NCBI RefSeq assembly: GCF_048771995.1
Contig: NC_133033.1
Span: forward strand, 3,224,501-3,288,500
DNA: 64,000 bases
DNA from: Taeniopygia guttata
Lineage: Eukaryota > Chordata > Aves > Passeriformes > Estrildidae
Reading direction: 5' to 3'
Position 1 is the first letter of the stretch, and the number at the start of each line of letters is the position of its first letter. The notes under the pieces are model-generated. The model was not told where the DNA came from and ran no database searches. It worked only from the letters and a program-made list of their open reading frames with translations. Position numbers and translations under genes: made by a program. This document shows positions 22,301 to 31,200 of this stretch, piece by piece.

Positions 22301-24727
22301 TTCTTCTCTCAGACACAGAGCTGTTATGCTCGCAATAAACAGCTGAAAAGTTAATTTTGTAGCTCTACCACCAAACATTTGCAGATGAAACACAAGTGTA
22401 GAGAATGCCCAGCAGAAATCAGCCCACCCACCTGGGGAAGGTGTGCCCTCAGTTTCCCCTGACAATGAGGCGTTGAGTTTCTCCATTTTACACCCAGATA
22501 TACACAGGAGGGACAGAGGTTTTACAGAGTAATCAAAGAGATTCTAAACTAAAAATAAACATTCCCATACTGAGACCAAGTATATTAATTGAATAAGTCA
22601 GCCACTGGACAGAATGAACATTACCAGTGGTGCCAGTGCCAAGCAGTGCATTTATAGTGGAAAATGTTTCCAATTTAAGATGTTGCCATACATCCAGTCC
22701 CTGGTTTGGAGGCTAAGGCAGTACAGCACTGAAAATCATCCAATTAACTTGTTCTCTACATGGAGGAAAAATAACTAACTTAGAAAATTGTTTCTGCTGC
22801 AGCTTGTGAGTTCCACCGTAGCACGTATTACCCAAGTCAATTTTTCATGGATACTCATAAACATTACCCCTATAATTCAGTTTAGCTGCTTTATGTTTTT
22901 CTTGTAAAATCCTCAGAACTTTAAATTCAATGACACCTGGGCTGCAGAAGCAAAAGGTAACATTTTTATTTGACTCTTCTCTTTCTTCACTGGACGCAGC
23001 ATGTTTTCTAATATTGCATTTGGTGAAATAAAAATAGGAAAATGCCCGATCTGGCAGCAAAATACAAAGAATCATAAGCATCTGTTTGCTATATTAATGA
23101 GTAAATAAACTGAGAAAACATGAGAAACAGAGAGTTACAGAACCCTTTTCTCTCCAAACATAGAGCACACCATCTCCCTCTCCTCACATCACTTTTCTCC
23201 CTATTATTCACACTGAAGTTCAAATTGTGAAAGGATGTTGCAAACACATCCAAGTGTTAAGAATCAGTTTCTAAGTTGCAAACTAGGCCTGAGAAATAGG
23301 GTGCTAAAGCTAAAACCAGGCATCTGCTGAGTGCTGTATAGAAAAAATGAACACAGGGTTGGGTCTTCTTTTACATTGAAACAATTGCTCAGTTTAAGGC
23401 CAGTTAAGGTTCCATTAGATTCATGATGTGATTACAGCTATTGCACTGTAAGCATACCAAAAATGACAATTAGGATAGAAATATTTAAAGCAAGAATTGT
23501 GAAAAATAAAAAGAGTTCAGCACTGCTGACAGGATTTTTGTGGGGAAAAAAAAGCAGCGATTTTTTCTGTCCTTGAATCATGATGACGTTATTCTCACCT
23601 GACTACTGAGGGGGAAATACAAAGTTAAGGAGTCCAAAAAAAAAAAAAAACCAGAAAGATTAAATATTGAAAGATATCCAACACAAGGCCACCAAAATTC
23701 TAGACAGCAACAAAACCTTGGGAGAACAAAATGTCACTAAAAAGAAAATGGAAGGAGGAAAAAGAAAGGAATAAATTGTTTATCACTGATTTATTCCAGA
23801 CTTTAACTCATCAACACTTCTGTATTGCCATGCAGAAATCAAGAACTCAGGCTGCTGCTCCTGTTACTTTTACCAGTTTAGTTCCTGGATTTCTACAATG
23901 CCTCTAAAACACTCCCTTCTCTCTGAGAAGTGTAAATCATCAGTTTATGATTTACACTTCTCAGAGACAAAACTACTGCTATTTCTAGAGAAACCCTTCA
24001 CACAGGAATTGTGACATTCCCTGCCAAGATTTCATGCAGAAGTTCTATTTCATAGAGCTCTCTGTCACCGAAATTACTGCACCTGCAAAATCAGAATTAC
24101 AGACAAGGTCACAGAAGAAGCTTGGAGAGAAAGATAAAGAGGAAGCAAGCGTAATTGATAAATTTAACAAATACATTTGTACTCGATGACCTTAAAAGTC
24201 TTTTCCGACCTAAATAATTCTGCAGTTCCAAACAGGTGCCTCTGGCACAGGGAACATCACACACCCAGGTGTGGCGTGCCTGACTAATAAACGCTTTAAC
24301 CAACCGGTATGAAATACTCTGAGGTTTCTACGCCTGTCAATTCAAATTAATTGCATTTATTTATTAATAGTGTCAATTGCCGAGCAGTTTCCACACTGAA
24401 GCCGCCGCAGGAGAGCCGCACTTGGGCCCACGGGATGTTCCAGCCAGCACATCCACACCTGGAGGGTGCCGCGGGAGCCTCTGGCTGCTGTGAGCGGCGT
24501 GTCCCGGGCAGCCCCAGCCCGAGCCACCCGCAGCTGCCGCTCCACGGGCGGGGACGGGGGGAAGGAGGGATGGAGGGAGGGGGGATGGAGGGAGGGAGGG
24601 AAAAGCCCCCCGCCGCTGGCGCCTCCTCTCTGCCCTCGAGGGTCCCCAGAGGCGGCAGAACCCCCGCGCCACTCACCCAGAGGATGAGGCTGTCGCAGAG
24701 CAGCGGGTCCGCCGATTTTGCCTCCAT
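4163..24727 (-). CDS. HOOK1: HOOK1, protein Hook homolog 1 (complete coding region, 22 exons)
   Basis: Cytoplasmic cargo adaptor that activates dynein-dynactin and, with AKTIP/FTS and FHIP proteins, forms the FHF complex acting on endosomes; this role is family knowledge. From sequence: 22 exons with GT-AG borders and compatible phases total 2148 nt, giving 715 residues plus stop; human HOOK1, from memory, has 728. The Hook domain covers about residues 5-160 (exons 1-6). A long coiled coil, rich in E/K/Q/L, runs from about 168 to 640, and the tail (exons 21-22) ends KVPGATAD. Q145 and I152 in exon 6 match the HOOK3 residues (Q147, I154) that bind dynein light intermediate chain. The ATG has a perfect GCCGCCATGG context. 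HOOK1 is preferred over HOOK2/HOOK3 because of the [15 protein letters not shown] stretch and the tail. Introns range from 86 bp (intron 13) to 4171 bp (intron 1), a compact gene. Confidence 0.97.
4499..4567 (-). CDS. HOOK1: HOOK1 coding exon 21
   Basis: 69 nt, acceptor TTGCAG, donor GTGGGT. Encodes [20 protein letters not shown] then YNK. The [12 protein letters not shown] motif is conserved in the C-terminal region of Hook proteins. Confidence 0.96.
5265..5366 (-). CDS. HOOK1: HOOK1 coding exon 20
   Basis: 102 nt, acceptor TCCAG, donor GTAAAA. Encodes [19 protein letters not shown] then [15 protein letters not shown], start of the C-terminal cargo/FTS-binding region. Phase 0 at both ends. 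Confidence 0.96.
5701..5801 (-). CDS. HOOK1: HOOK1 coding exon 19
   Basis: 101 nt, acceptor AAACAG, donor GTGAGT. Encodes (P)[17 protein letters not shown] then [16 protein letters not shown], near the end of the coiled coil and strongly conserved among Hook proteins. Confidence 0.96.
6220..6302 (-). CDS. HOOK1: HOOK1 coding exon 18
   Basis: 83 nt, acceptor TCACAG, donor GTGAGT. Encodes (M)[18 protein letters not shown] then ELQPDDSQN. Coiled coil leading into the conserved QN.QKI segment of exon 19. Confidence 0.95.
6846..6880 (-). CDS. HOOK1: HOOK1 coding exon 17 (micro-sized)
   Basis: 35 nt, acceptor TCACAG, donor GTAAGT. Encodes [11 protein letters not shown] plus two bases of Met. Exact phase on both sides supports this small exon despite its length. 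Confidence 0.93.
7210..7297 (-). CDS. HOOK1: HOOK1 coding exon 16
   Basis: 88 nt, acceptor AAAAG, donor GTAAGT. Encodes (R)[18 protein letters not shown] then [11 protein letters not shown]. The QEQGSK(S/T)EG end is typical of HOOK1. Confidence 0.95.
7868..8008 (-). CDS. HOOK1: HOOK1 coding exon 15
   Basis: 141 nt, acceptor CTTCAG, donor GTGATG. Encodes (R)[37 protein letters not shown] and TVNELETEK. Coiled coil, split Arg codons at both ends. Confidence 0.96.
8362..8413 (-). CDS. HOOK1: HOOK1 coding exon 14 (short)
   Basis: 52 nt, acceptor TTTCAG, donor GTGAGA. Encodes (G)[16 protein letters not shown](R). Compared with my recollection of mammalian HOOK1, the start of this exon (between QT and KSxENLAAEI) is about three residues shorter; the phase still joins on both sides. 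Confidence 0.9.
8500..8587 (-). CDS. HOOK1: HOOK1 coding exon 13
   Basis: 88 nt, acceptor GTTAG, donor GTACTG. Encodes [19 protein letters not shown] then [10 protein letters not shown], ending one base into a Gly codon. The intron after it is only 86 bp. Confidence 0.95.
8688..8745 (+). mobile_element. CR1 LINE 3'-end fragment in HOOK1 intron 12
   Basis: TGATCTTGGAGACCTTTCCC followed by AACCTTCATAATTAGATGATTCTATA fits the CR1 3' tail. Very short, heavily 5' truncated. Confidence 0.7.
8879..8989 (-). CDS. HOOK1: HOOK1 coding exon 12
   Basis: 111 nt, acceptor AAAAG, donor GTAAGT. Encodes [20 protein letters not shown] then [17 protein letters not shown]. Coiled coil, phase 0 at both ends. 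Confidence 0.95.
9297..9558 (+). mobile_element. CR1 LINE 3' fragment in HOOK1 intron 11
   Basis: About 260 bp matching the avian CR1 3' region in the plus direction, antisense to HOOK1: AGTGACAGGACAGGGGGAATG, GAGGGTGGTGAGACCCTGGC, GGATGGGGCTTGGAGCAATC, GGAAGGTGTCCCTGCCCATG and a tail ending CCATTCTATAG. Open frames at 9374-9782 lie mostly in this element and its flank and are not genes. Confidence 0.92.
9839..10040 (-). CDS. HOOK1: HOOK1 coding exon 11
   Basis: 202 nt, acceptor CTCAAG, donor GTAGTG. Encodes (R)[56 protein letters not shown] and [11 protein letters not shown]. This is the most paralog-informative exon: the [10 protein letters not shown] stretch is the HOOK1 form. Confidence 0.97.
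10041..11144 (-). other. HOOK1: HOOK1 intron 10
   Basis: 1104 bp of AT-rich sequence; nothing beyond splice sites recognised. Intron 9 (11286-11889) is likewise plain. Confidence 0.75.
11145..11285 (-). CDS. HOOK1: HOOK1 coding exon 10
   Basis: 141 nt, acceptor GGTAG, donor GTATGT. Encodes (R)[38 protein letters not shown] and LKDENDIL. Coiled-coil segment with split Arg codons at both borders. Confidence 0.96.
11890..12056 (-). CDS. HOOK1: HOOK1 coding exon 9
   Basis: 167 nt, acceptor CTAG, donor GTATGA. Encodes [20 protein letters not shown] and continues through [20 protein letters not shown] to LQEENF. Coiled-coil segment; ends two bases into an Arg codon. Confidence 0.96.
12057..14633 (-). 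other. HOOK1: HOOK1 intron 8
   Basis: 2577 bp, AT-rich except for a compact GC-rich patch at about 12415-12560. No known exon was recognised. The overlapping open frames at 12138-12659 on both strands are a consequence of the GC-rich patch. Confidence 0.8.
12368..12604. other. GC-rich patch flanked by imperfect inverted repeats, HOOK1 intron 8
   Basis: About 145 bp of CpG-rich sequence (12415-12560) sits in AT-rich intron. TAGCTGACACC at 12403-12413 faces GGTGTCACAGCTA at 12561-12573, and GTGAGTGCTG at 12368-12377 faces CAGCACTTCAC at 12587-12597, so the patch is bordered by imperfect inverted repeats. It could be a degenerate mobile element, an alternative promoter or chance. Confidence 0.45.
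14634..14717 (-). CDS. HOOK1: HOOK1 coding exon 8
   Basis: 84 nt, acceptor TGAAAG, donor GTAAGA. Encodes [20 protein letters not shown] then RCQELDLQ, the beginning of the long coiled coil. Phase 0 at both ends. The AAAG acceptor lacks the usual pyrimidine at -3, so it may be a weaker site. Confidence 0.93.
14923..14948 (+). repeat. (ATT)n microsatellite
   Basis: Eight perfect ATT units plus a partial one inside HOOK1 intron 7. Confidence 0.95.
15348..15410 (-). CDS. HOOK1: HOOK1 coding exon 7
   Basis: 63 nt, acceptor TGTAG, donor GTAATT. Encodes [20 protein letters not shown] plus Q. The NASPCDASS segment is the variable linker between Hook domain and coiled coil. Confidence 0.93.
16611..16678 (-). 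CDS. HOOK1: HOOK1 coding exon 6 (dynein light intermediate chain contact helix)
   Basis: 68 nt, acceptor TCACAG, donor GTAGGT. Encodes (E)[17 protein letters not shown] then TAIQE. Q145 and I152 match the HOOK3 pair known to contact the dynein LIC helix, so the motor-activating surface looks intact. Confidence 0.95.
17320..17452 (-). CDS. HOOK1: HOOK1 coding exon 5
   Basis: 133 nt, acceptor TTTCAG after a long T run (a genomic A tract on the plus strand from 17456), donor GTAGGC. Encodes [16 protein letters not shown], then a stretch ending [19 protein letters not shown]. Ends one base into a Glu codon. Confidence 0.96.
18437..18487 (-). CDS. HOOK1: HOOK1 coding exon 4
   Basis: 51 nt, acceptor CTAG, donor GTATGG. 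Encodes [17 protein letters not shown], a conserved Hook-domain helix. Both ends are phase 0, so skipping it would keep the frame but remove part of the dynein-binding domain. Confidence 0.95.
18788..18860 (-). CDS. HOOK1: HOOK1 coding exon 3
   Basis: 73 nt, acceptor TTTCAG, donor GTATTT. Encodes (I)[18 protein letters not shown] then DNWRIK, a hallmark Hook-domain stretch. Ends in phase 0. Confidence 0.95.
18861..20419 (-). other. HOOK1: HOOK1 intron 2
   Basis: 1559 bp between exons 2 and 3. It holds a T17 run followed by a G-rich stretch near 19671-19700 and no recognisable gene or full repeat. Confidence 0.8.
20420..20505 (-). CDS. HOOK1: HOOK1 coding exon 2
   Basis: 86 nt, acceptor TTTTAG, donor GTAAGT. 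Encodes [15 protein letters not shown] then [13 protein letters not shown] of the Hook domain. Ends after two bases of an Ile codon completed by exon 3. Confidence 0.95.
23920..23967. repeat. Perfect 21-bp inverted repeat with 6-base loop
   Basis: Left arm 23920-23940 (contains CTGAGAAGTGTAAATCAT) and right arm 23947-23967 are exact reverse complements, separated by CAGTTT. Transcribed from either strand it would form a 21-bp stem. It lies inside HOOK1 intron 1. Confidence 0.9.
24178..24228 (+). mobile_element. CR1 LINE 3'-end fragment
   Basis: The plus strand reads CTCGATGACCTTAAAAGTC, TTTTCCGACCTAAATAATTC, matching the conserved 3' tail of avian CR1 (GATGATCTT..AGGTC..TTCCAACC..AATGATTCT). 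Only the extreme 3' end is present, as expected for 5'-truncated CR1 copies. Confidence 0.75.
24546..24606 (+). other. G-rich tract with quadruplex potential in HOOK1 intron 1
   Basis: Many runs of three or more G (GGGAGG, GGGGGG, GATGGAGGG units) are packed into about 60 bp on the plus strand, just downstream of the exon 1 donor. This is the template strand for HOOK1, so an RNA copy would be C-rich. Confidence 0.6.
24677..24727 (-). CDS. HOOK1: HOOK1 coding exon 1 (start codon)
   Basis: Encodes residues 1-17, [17 protein letters not shown], then donor GTGAGT. The LCDSL..W core is the start of the Hook domain. The reading frame stays open upstream of the ATG without another in-frame ATG, so the start rests on the perfect Kozak context and on the usual start of the family. 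Confidence 0.93.
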
Positions 24728-24910
24728 GGCGGCGGCGGCTGCCGCGTTCCCCCCGCCCTCAGGCAAGCCGCCCTCAGGCCGCCCCCGCTCCGGCGGCTCC
24801 GGCCGCCGCTCCGCTCCCCCCGCGCGTCTCGCGGGGGCGGGGCCGCCGCCAGCACCGACCACTCAGTGCCCGCCCCTGCCCTCAGCGGCGGGGAGTGACA
24901 GCGCGCCTGG

Positions 24911-24946
24911 CCAATCACAGCGGAGAAGGGGCGCGCTCGCGCCAAT
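24911..24946 (+). promoter_or_regulatory. Paired CCAAT boxes (NF-Y type)
   Basis: CCAATCA occurs at 24911-24917 and again at 24942-24948, 31 bp apart, about three helical turns, in the same orientation. They lie about 190-220 bp upstream of the HOOK1 ATG. Paired CCAAT boxes with this spacing are common NF-Y sites in CpG-island promoters; binding is inferred. Confidence 0.6.
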
Positions 24947-25021
24947 CACGGTGAGACCCGTTGGAGGCGGGGGTTGCCCTCACGGCCGCGCCGCCTCCGT
25001 GAGGGGGCGAGTCGGGCTCGC

Positions 25022-25135
25022 GTCACCCGCCCCGGGCTGCGTCACCCGCCCCGGGCTGGCGTGTGGGCGAACGGCGATGGTGTCAACCGCCCCGGGCTGG
25101 CGTGTGGGCGAAAGGCGGTCGTGTCACCCGCACGG
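25022..25135. repeat. GC-rich 41-bp tandem repeat upstream of HOOK1
   Basis: The unit beginning GTCACCCGCCCCGGGCTG starts at 25041, 25082 (GTCAACCG variant) and, truncated, 25123, a spacing of exactly 41 bp. A shorter partial copy starts at 25022. The repeat is CpG-dense and sits 300-400 bp upstream of the HOOK1 start codon. Confidence 0.8.
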
Positions 25136-25299
25136 AGTGAACTCCTGCGCCGAGAGCGGCCCCGCGTTCCCCCCGCTCGGCCTGGGAGGAGCCGCTCCGT
25201 CCCAACATGGCGGGTGCCGCCTCTCCATAGCCCGCCCCGGCTGTCCGGCAGCGGGGCCGTGGAGGTCACGGGCGAAGAGCTGCTGGTGCGGTGCAGAAT

Positions 25300-28200
25300 T
25301 ACCTGTGCTTAAGGTGTATGTAGGTCAGTGAGCCTGTACCTGCCACAAACACTGCTCTCAGAGCAGGGCAAAGAGTTGCTTACAAATAGTTAAATTTAAA
25401 AAGTTAAATGAGATGAAAATACCAATTCAGTTATCCGAGGACGTGAAGGATTAAAAGCACGCTAAACCCGGGGGTGAAGAGCAGCTGCTTTAACCGTTCT
25501 AGAGGTGGGAAATGTGCCCCCTTCCAATAGGATGGATTGAGAAGGGTTGGGGCAGTTTTACCTATTTTTCATTCATATTGTCATTTCTTATTTTCAGGCT
25601 CAGAGTTACCACTGCCCAAAGCCCAGCGGACTCCGGTGCCTTGACCTGCCAGCGAGGTGCGAGCTGTTCCTCCAGAGGGGCTCCTTCCTGCCCCTAGCAG
25701 AGCCCAGGGCTCGCAGCCAAGGCTCTGCGTGGAGCCCTCATAGCACATCAAACCCCACCACACGCCTTCTTTTCATCTTTTAGTTCACTACACGTTAGCT
25801 AAAACGTACGAGTACTTTTTTTGTTTGATCTTTTTTTTTGTTCCAGAAAATACTGTATTTGTTTCACAGGAAGAGATTAGCCTTATTTGATCAGAACTTA
25901 TGGATCCTGTCTGCTGGAGCACTCTGCTTCAGACACTCAGAGAAAAGTCTCAGTACCTTACACTAAGGAGATCTGTTTATTCTGTCCCTTTCCTGTTACA
26001 GCAGAAGAACTTATTTAAATTTTCCCTCCACCAGCCTTTTTTACTAATTTGAACCATTATTTTTTTTCTTAGCTGATTCAATTTTATGACCACTTCCGTA
26101 TTGCCTGTTGTTACAGAAGTGTACAGGACGGCATTAAACACATCAGTATTTAGGTCAGCCTAAGAGTGGACTAAACAACTTGAATAATAACTGCTACAGA
26201 CAGCATCTGCTGTTTTTTGTCTGATCTTCAAGATACAAATTTTAATTTTCTGTTACTGATTCTACTTTTCCTTACAGAGGTTAAAATTGTGATGATGACA
26301 TGATGGTATTTACATAACTATTTCTCCTCCAAGTGTTCTCCAGAACTAATAAAAACTTGAGAGTGGACTTGGATTTCTGGAAACCCTATTACTGTTTCCT
26401 TCACCAAAGGTTCTTAAAGAGATTTGGTTGCTATGGAAGATTAACATAAATCCTTATTAAAAATAGAATAAGGAATAAAAGGTTTTTACAATAAAATCCC
26501 AGAGTTCTGTGCTAGGATTTGTACTGTTTAGCATGCTCATTTTAGGTTTTTTTAAGTGTTTTTGCTCTTTTTTAATTTCTAGTAGCTTTTGTTTATTTTA
26601 TCCCTCTTTACTTTGTAGTTTCCCTAATTTTATGTCCTTTCCCGAGGGTTGAGCCTCATTCAGAAGCATCCAGAAATGATTATTTCTAGGGGAATAATGG
26701 CAGTGCTGGAAGGGCGATCCAGAGTGGCTGGGGCAGGGAGTGAGGCTGAGATCCGTGTACAAACCAGGCAGGTGTGCAGGTCGGGTAATCTGGGGTTATG
26801 TCAGCACAGATCGGCTCAGGCTGTGCTCCCGGCTGCTGCATCCCGGTCACACGGGCTCCAGGTGGCTGAGTGTCACCCAGACAGCAGCGTCAGCACTGCA
26901 AGGGCTTGGCTGTGTCTGCAGAGAAATACAGGAATCTGCCCGGTTTTTACATCTTTCGTGTCACAGCTGAGCGGGGGCACATCGGCAGCTCCCCAGCACT
27001 GGGCAGCTGTGCCTGGAGCTCAGCCGTGGGGCAGAAGGGGAACAAAGGGATCTCTGTGCCTTATGGAGACGGAGGTGGGTTGGGTTTATTTTGTAAGCCT
27101 GGTTGGAGATTTCTTCATGAGCTGCAATTTATATGAATGTCTGTCAGTACATTCTGGGTGTGTGCCAGTCAAGAATTATGACCTATATTAACATCCCAGA
27201 AACAGGGGAGGCCAGCCAGGACTGCAGCTCAATCTCCTGATGTCTGATATCCATCCTTACTACGTTTTAAAGTCAGGTTAAATAAATTCCTGTGGAGAGA
27301 AGTAATTTAAAATGTGTTCACTCCTCTTGACAGTACATCCCTTACCCTCTTGACAAAAGCACCTGACAATCTCTCAGTCAGGGCTGTCTTAACTTTCTTA
27401 ACAAAACAGAAGAATGGCATTTGCTAGAGTAACTTAATTGCTATTCATAAAAATAAAATTCACTTCCTAGGGTGTTTTTTATTATTTTCAATGGGACTTG
27501 CATCATTATATCCAGGAATATGAACAATACCCAGTTCAAACATAACTTGGTAGCTGGCTGACAAAAGCCCAAATCCAGACACTTGAATTTTCCCATACTT
27601 TGTATGGCACATATGCATCTCACTGGTGGTTTAAAAATACTGTTGGGAAATCCTAATTACAGTACTGCATCTAAGAGATTTCCCAAGCACTTGGGAACAA
27701 AGATACCAGAATGTAAAAACACTGAACACTGACCCTTGGTGGTTAGTCATGTACTTGCACATTTCTTGCCTTTAGAAAACAAGATAAAAAAATCTACCTC
27801 CACTTTCCAATCAAATTCAGGTAGCTCAGTTGATTTGATTTCTGTAAATCTGCACTTCCTGAGCATCTTGCAAAAGCTTTAGAAGCATCCAGTAATCCCC
27901 ATGATGTTCTGTAGTACCGAGGCACATCTGAATTTTTAGATGCAGAAACCAGAATCAAACCAATTCCCAATTTGTGTGCAATGAATTATTGCACAATACA
28001 AACTGCTCTGATACTTGCTGGGCCGCTCATCCCTTCACAACCTGTCACAATCTCTGGCACCTTCCTGCCACTTTTGAATCGAGTTGTGTATTGGAAGTTA
28101 TTCTGCTTTCATGAAGAAAGCAGTGACTGTTTATTCTCCAAATGTGGCCAATTCAGAAGTTATTAAATGGAATTTGTTCAGTACAACTGAATATCTAAAA

Positions 28201-31200
28201 ATCATAAAATAGGAATTTAAAAGCCACTGCTGTGAACCAGAGTTGTTTGACTCTCAGTGCCTTGCTGGTCTCTACAGGTTTTGTTTCCCCATTGCTTTTC
28301 CCTGCAGATGCTCAGTGGTACTTTCCAGGTCAGTCATGCCCTGAGGGAAAAGGGAGCAATGTCAGGATGATGAATGTAAAATTTTTCACTCTGTTACTTA
28401 AGTATCTGTTTTGTAAAATACTCTGAAATATTTTCCCTGGCTGCTATAGGAGATGAAAGTCATTAAAATCTATTTATTGTCAAAATAATAGAAATTCTGG
28501 ATATTTTGTATGTTCTGAACATCAATACCTTGTCTGAGAGGGAGTCTCATATTCAGGCTTTTCTGAAAGGTGGCAATATTTTCACATGGAATAAGCATCT
28601 TTCAAGTATTTTCACATTAGATGGAAATACTTTCATCACTTGAGGCCCTTCTTGGAAGTCATTCAACTATGAGAACATTTGCTTTAAATAAAAAGTGTTT
28701 AAGCTAGTGGGATTCCTGAAATTCCTGAGCCATTTATGCTCTTCTTTACACTTTTTTTAGCACATGTTAACTCAGTGAACATTTCCTTATCCCCACAGAT
28801 TCAATGCTGGTAAGAAACAGTCATCTCATTAAAAACTCTCAAGGCTTGGGATAGCATTTCTAGTCTTTTATAATTAATTTTGTTTTGACTGGAGTAATTT
28901 CTGGGCTCCTTGGCTGCAGACTCCCAGATAGAGTTATCTTAGCCCATGTGATACAGTGTACATACAGAGTACAACTGCATGCACACTTTTCACACAGAAT
29001 AATAACATTGTTTACTATAGGAGCTTCAGCAAAAAATAATAACTGCTTTCCCAAATAATAGTTAAGGTTTATCATATGCCAGTGAGGAAGGTATTGATAA
29101 ACTGAAACAGAAAAGATGGAAATAGAGCCACAGAACCAAAATCTATGATATCTCATTAAATTCCATAAAAAGCTTTACTGGAGACAAAGCAGGTCTAGGT
29201 AGAAAGCTACTGACCTACATTTATAAAAGAGACTGGTACCAGATCTTGTCATTGCACCTTTAGGCAAGAGGGAAACAGTAACATCCTTAAGGAATGATCT
29301 GCCTCAACTATTTCAGGGAAAAATCTCAGAACTGGCAACCTTTAAGAAGAGTGACTTGAACAGAATAAAATATTTACACCTCTACAGCATCATTTCTGCT
29401 CAGCAAAAGCCCAATTTGGTACTGCACCCTTCCCCCCCCGCTCTCACTGTCTCAGTTGTTTCCCTAAGTTTGTTCATCTCCCATCTATGATTTTTTATTT
29501 CTGCCTTTTCATTGACTTTCTTACTGATATCTTCTATTTTAGTACCCTTATCTTTTTTTAGTGAACAAGGTCACAAGTGAGAGTGGGCTTTGGCAATTAC
29601 AACATTTTCCGGCTGACGTTAATTGACATCATGGAACTGTTGGCAGTGTGATGGCAGCAGCCCCTCTGAAAATGCACATGTATTAAATGTCTCAGATACA
29701 ATTTCATTTTGTGCCCAGGACAAAAAATGCAACACAGGGATTTAAACTATGGCAGAGACCTGCTGGTCACAAACACAGTGACACTCTGAGATCCTGTTCC
29801 CACAGGTGTGCTGAAAAGGTGACTCCCTAAGGCACCAGTTTGGCAGGTGGGGCTGTGTCCCAGTTTTATGCCATACAGATCCTGATCCTGAGAGTATCCT
29901 CACACTTAATATTGTGCACCAAATACCTCCAGTACTCACCACAGTCAGGGATTAATCCACAGGTAAGATCAGGGGTTTTTTTTTAAGATGTGTTTTTTTC
30001 AAGGCCAGGGAAATCACAAACTCAATTTCCAAGAAGTAACCCCTTTGATTCTGTGCCAGGGTGCTGGTATGTACTGCCAGGGAAACTAATTCTGGTAATA
30101 TCTCTAATATCTCTAAACAAAATAATTTTCAGAACTCTATGTTCCATTATACCAATTATATACCATTGTCTCATTACTCAGAAACATTATTACCAGCATA
30201 GAATATTCACCAAATAAAATGTTAGTTAGTTGATCATTATTTTTAAATGGAAAATTAACAGCTAAGTTATTAAAGAATATTCCTTTCTCAGCATCTGAAA
30301 GTTAGTGTGAAAAGCACTAAAAGACATGTTTTTAAATGGAATACTGAAAAAGTATTCTTAAATGGAAGAAGAGTCTATGTTTAAAAATAGAAACACTGGG
30401 TGAAAATGTCCCAGCCACAATTTGCTATTGAGTAACACAACAGTGTCTCAAACCCAACCACAGCTGACAGAGTAGGAGAGCTACAGGTGTGTGAAGTTGT
30501 CCTGATACTGCAACATTTATATATTAAATAAACAAGTTATTGTGTACCTATCCGTCAAAACCAAGTTCAGATTTCCCTTCATTTCTATATCAATGTAATT
30601 TTTCTTGGTTTTATTTGAAAATAGACTTCAGTTTGCCTCAGAATTTTGAACACATTTTCTTTCATGTTTGAAGGCTCTCTTGCTATGGCACATTCCAAAG
30701 AGGGAAAGCCAACTCCCACAGAGGGGTCAGCCTCTCTTGGACAGACTGCCAGGGAAGTTGCAATTATATTTTTGGTTACTGCATTTTGCACTTGGATAAT
30801 TTTTGAAGCTAAAAGCTAATCTTGTCTGTCCCTTCTGTTTGCATTTAGAGATTTCTCCCTTGCTTTCGTGCTGCTCTCCAACAGCTGCTCTGTTTTGCTC
30901 ACGCACAGGAACCAGGGGCACGCTGGTTCTGAGCTGAGCTCTGTGAAGCCTCCTACATATCCAGCAACCCCCACTCTCACATTTCAGGATGGAATTCAGA
31001 CACAGATGGGACTCACTGGGGGTGTGTCATGCAAAAACCCATCTCAGTCAAAATCCCCTCAGTTTGTGTCAAAGGCCGTCACGTAGGCCCTGCTCCAGAA
31101 CAGTGCCAGAAGTGTTTCCCACATTCACACCTCTCAGCCCCATCTTTGTACCTCACAGGCTCCATTTTTGGTTAGGTAGGCTTTTGTGGAGTACATCAAT

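Larger units (their letters stand above)
20506..24676 (-). other. HOOK1: HOOK1 intron 1
   Basis: The largest HOOK1 intron, 4171 bp. It contains a perfect hairpin palindrome (23920-23967), a short CR1 tail (about 24178-24228), an A tract near 23636-23650 and the G-rich tract near exon 1. No further gene was seen. Confidence 0.85.
24380..25290. promoter_or_regulatory. HOOK1: CpG island promoter of HOOK1
   Basis: A dense run of CpG and GC-rich sequence surrounds exon 1 and extends about 560 bp upstream, with sharp change to AT-rich DNA on both sides. No TATA box was seen near the start. Features inside include two CCAAT boxes, YY1-like ATGGCGG motifs (at the start codon and at about 25203-25212) and a GC-rich tandem repeat. 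Such islands usually drive broad expression; the exact transcription start cannot be read from sequence. Confidence 0.85.

Noticed and set aside
24728-24862. N-terminal extension of HOOK1 upstream of the ATG at 24727
   Set aside because: The frame is open, but the candidate start at 24862 is GTG, the extension is low-complexity, and the ATG at 24727 has perfect Kozak context and fits the family start.
24351-25331. 326-residue open frame on the plus strand across the CpG island
   Set aside because: GC-rich DNA lacks stop codons by composition; the translation is low-complexity P/R/G/A and shadows HOOK1 exon 1 and its promoter.
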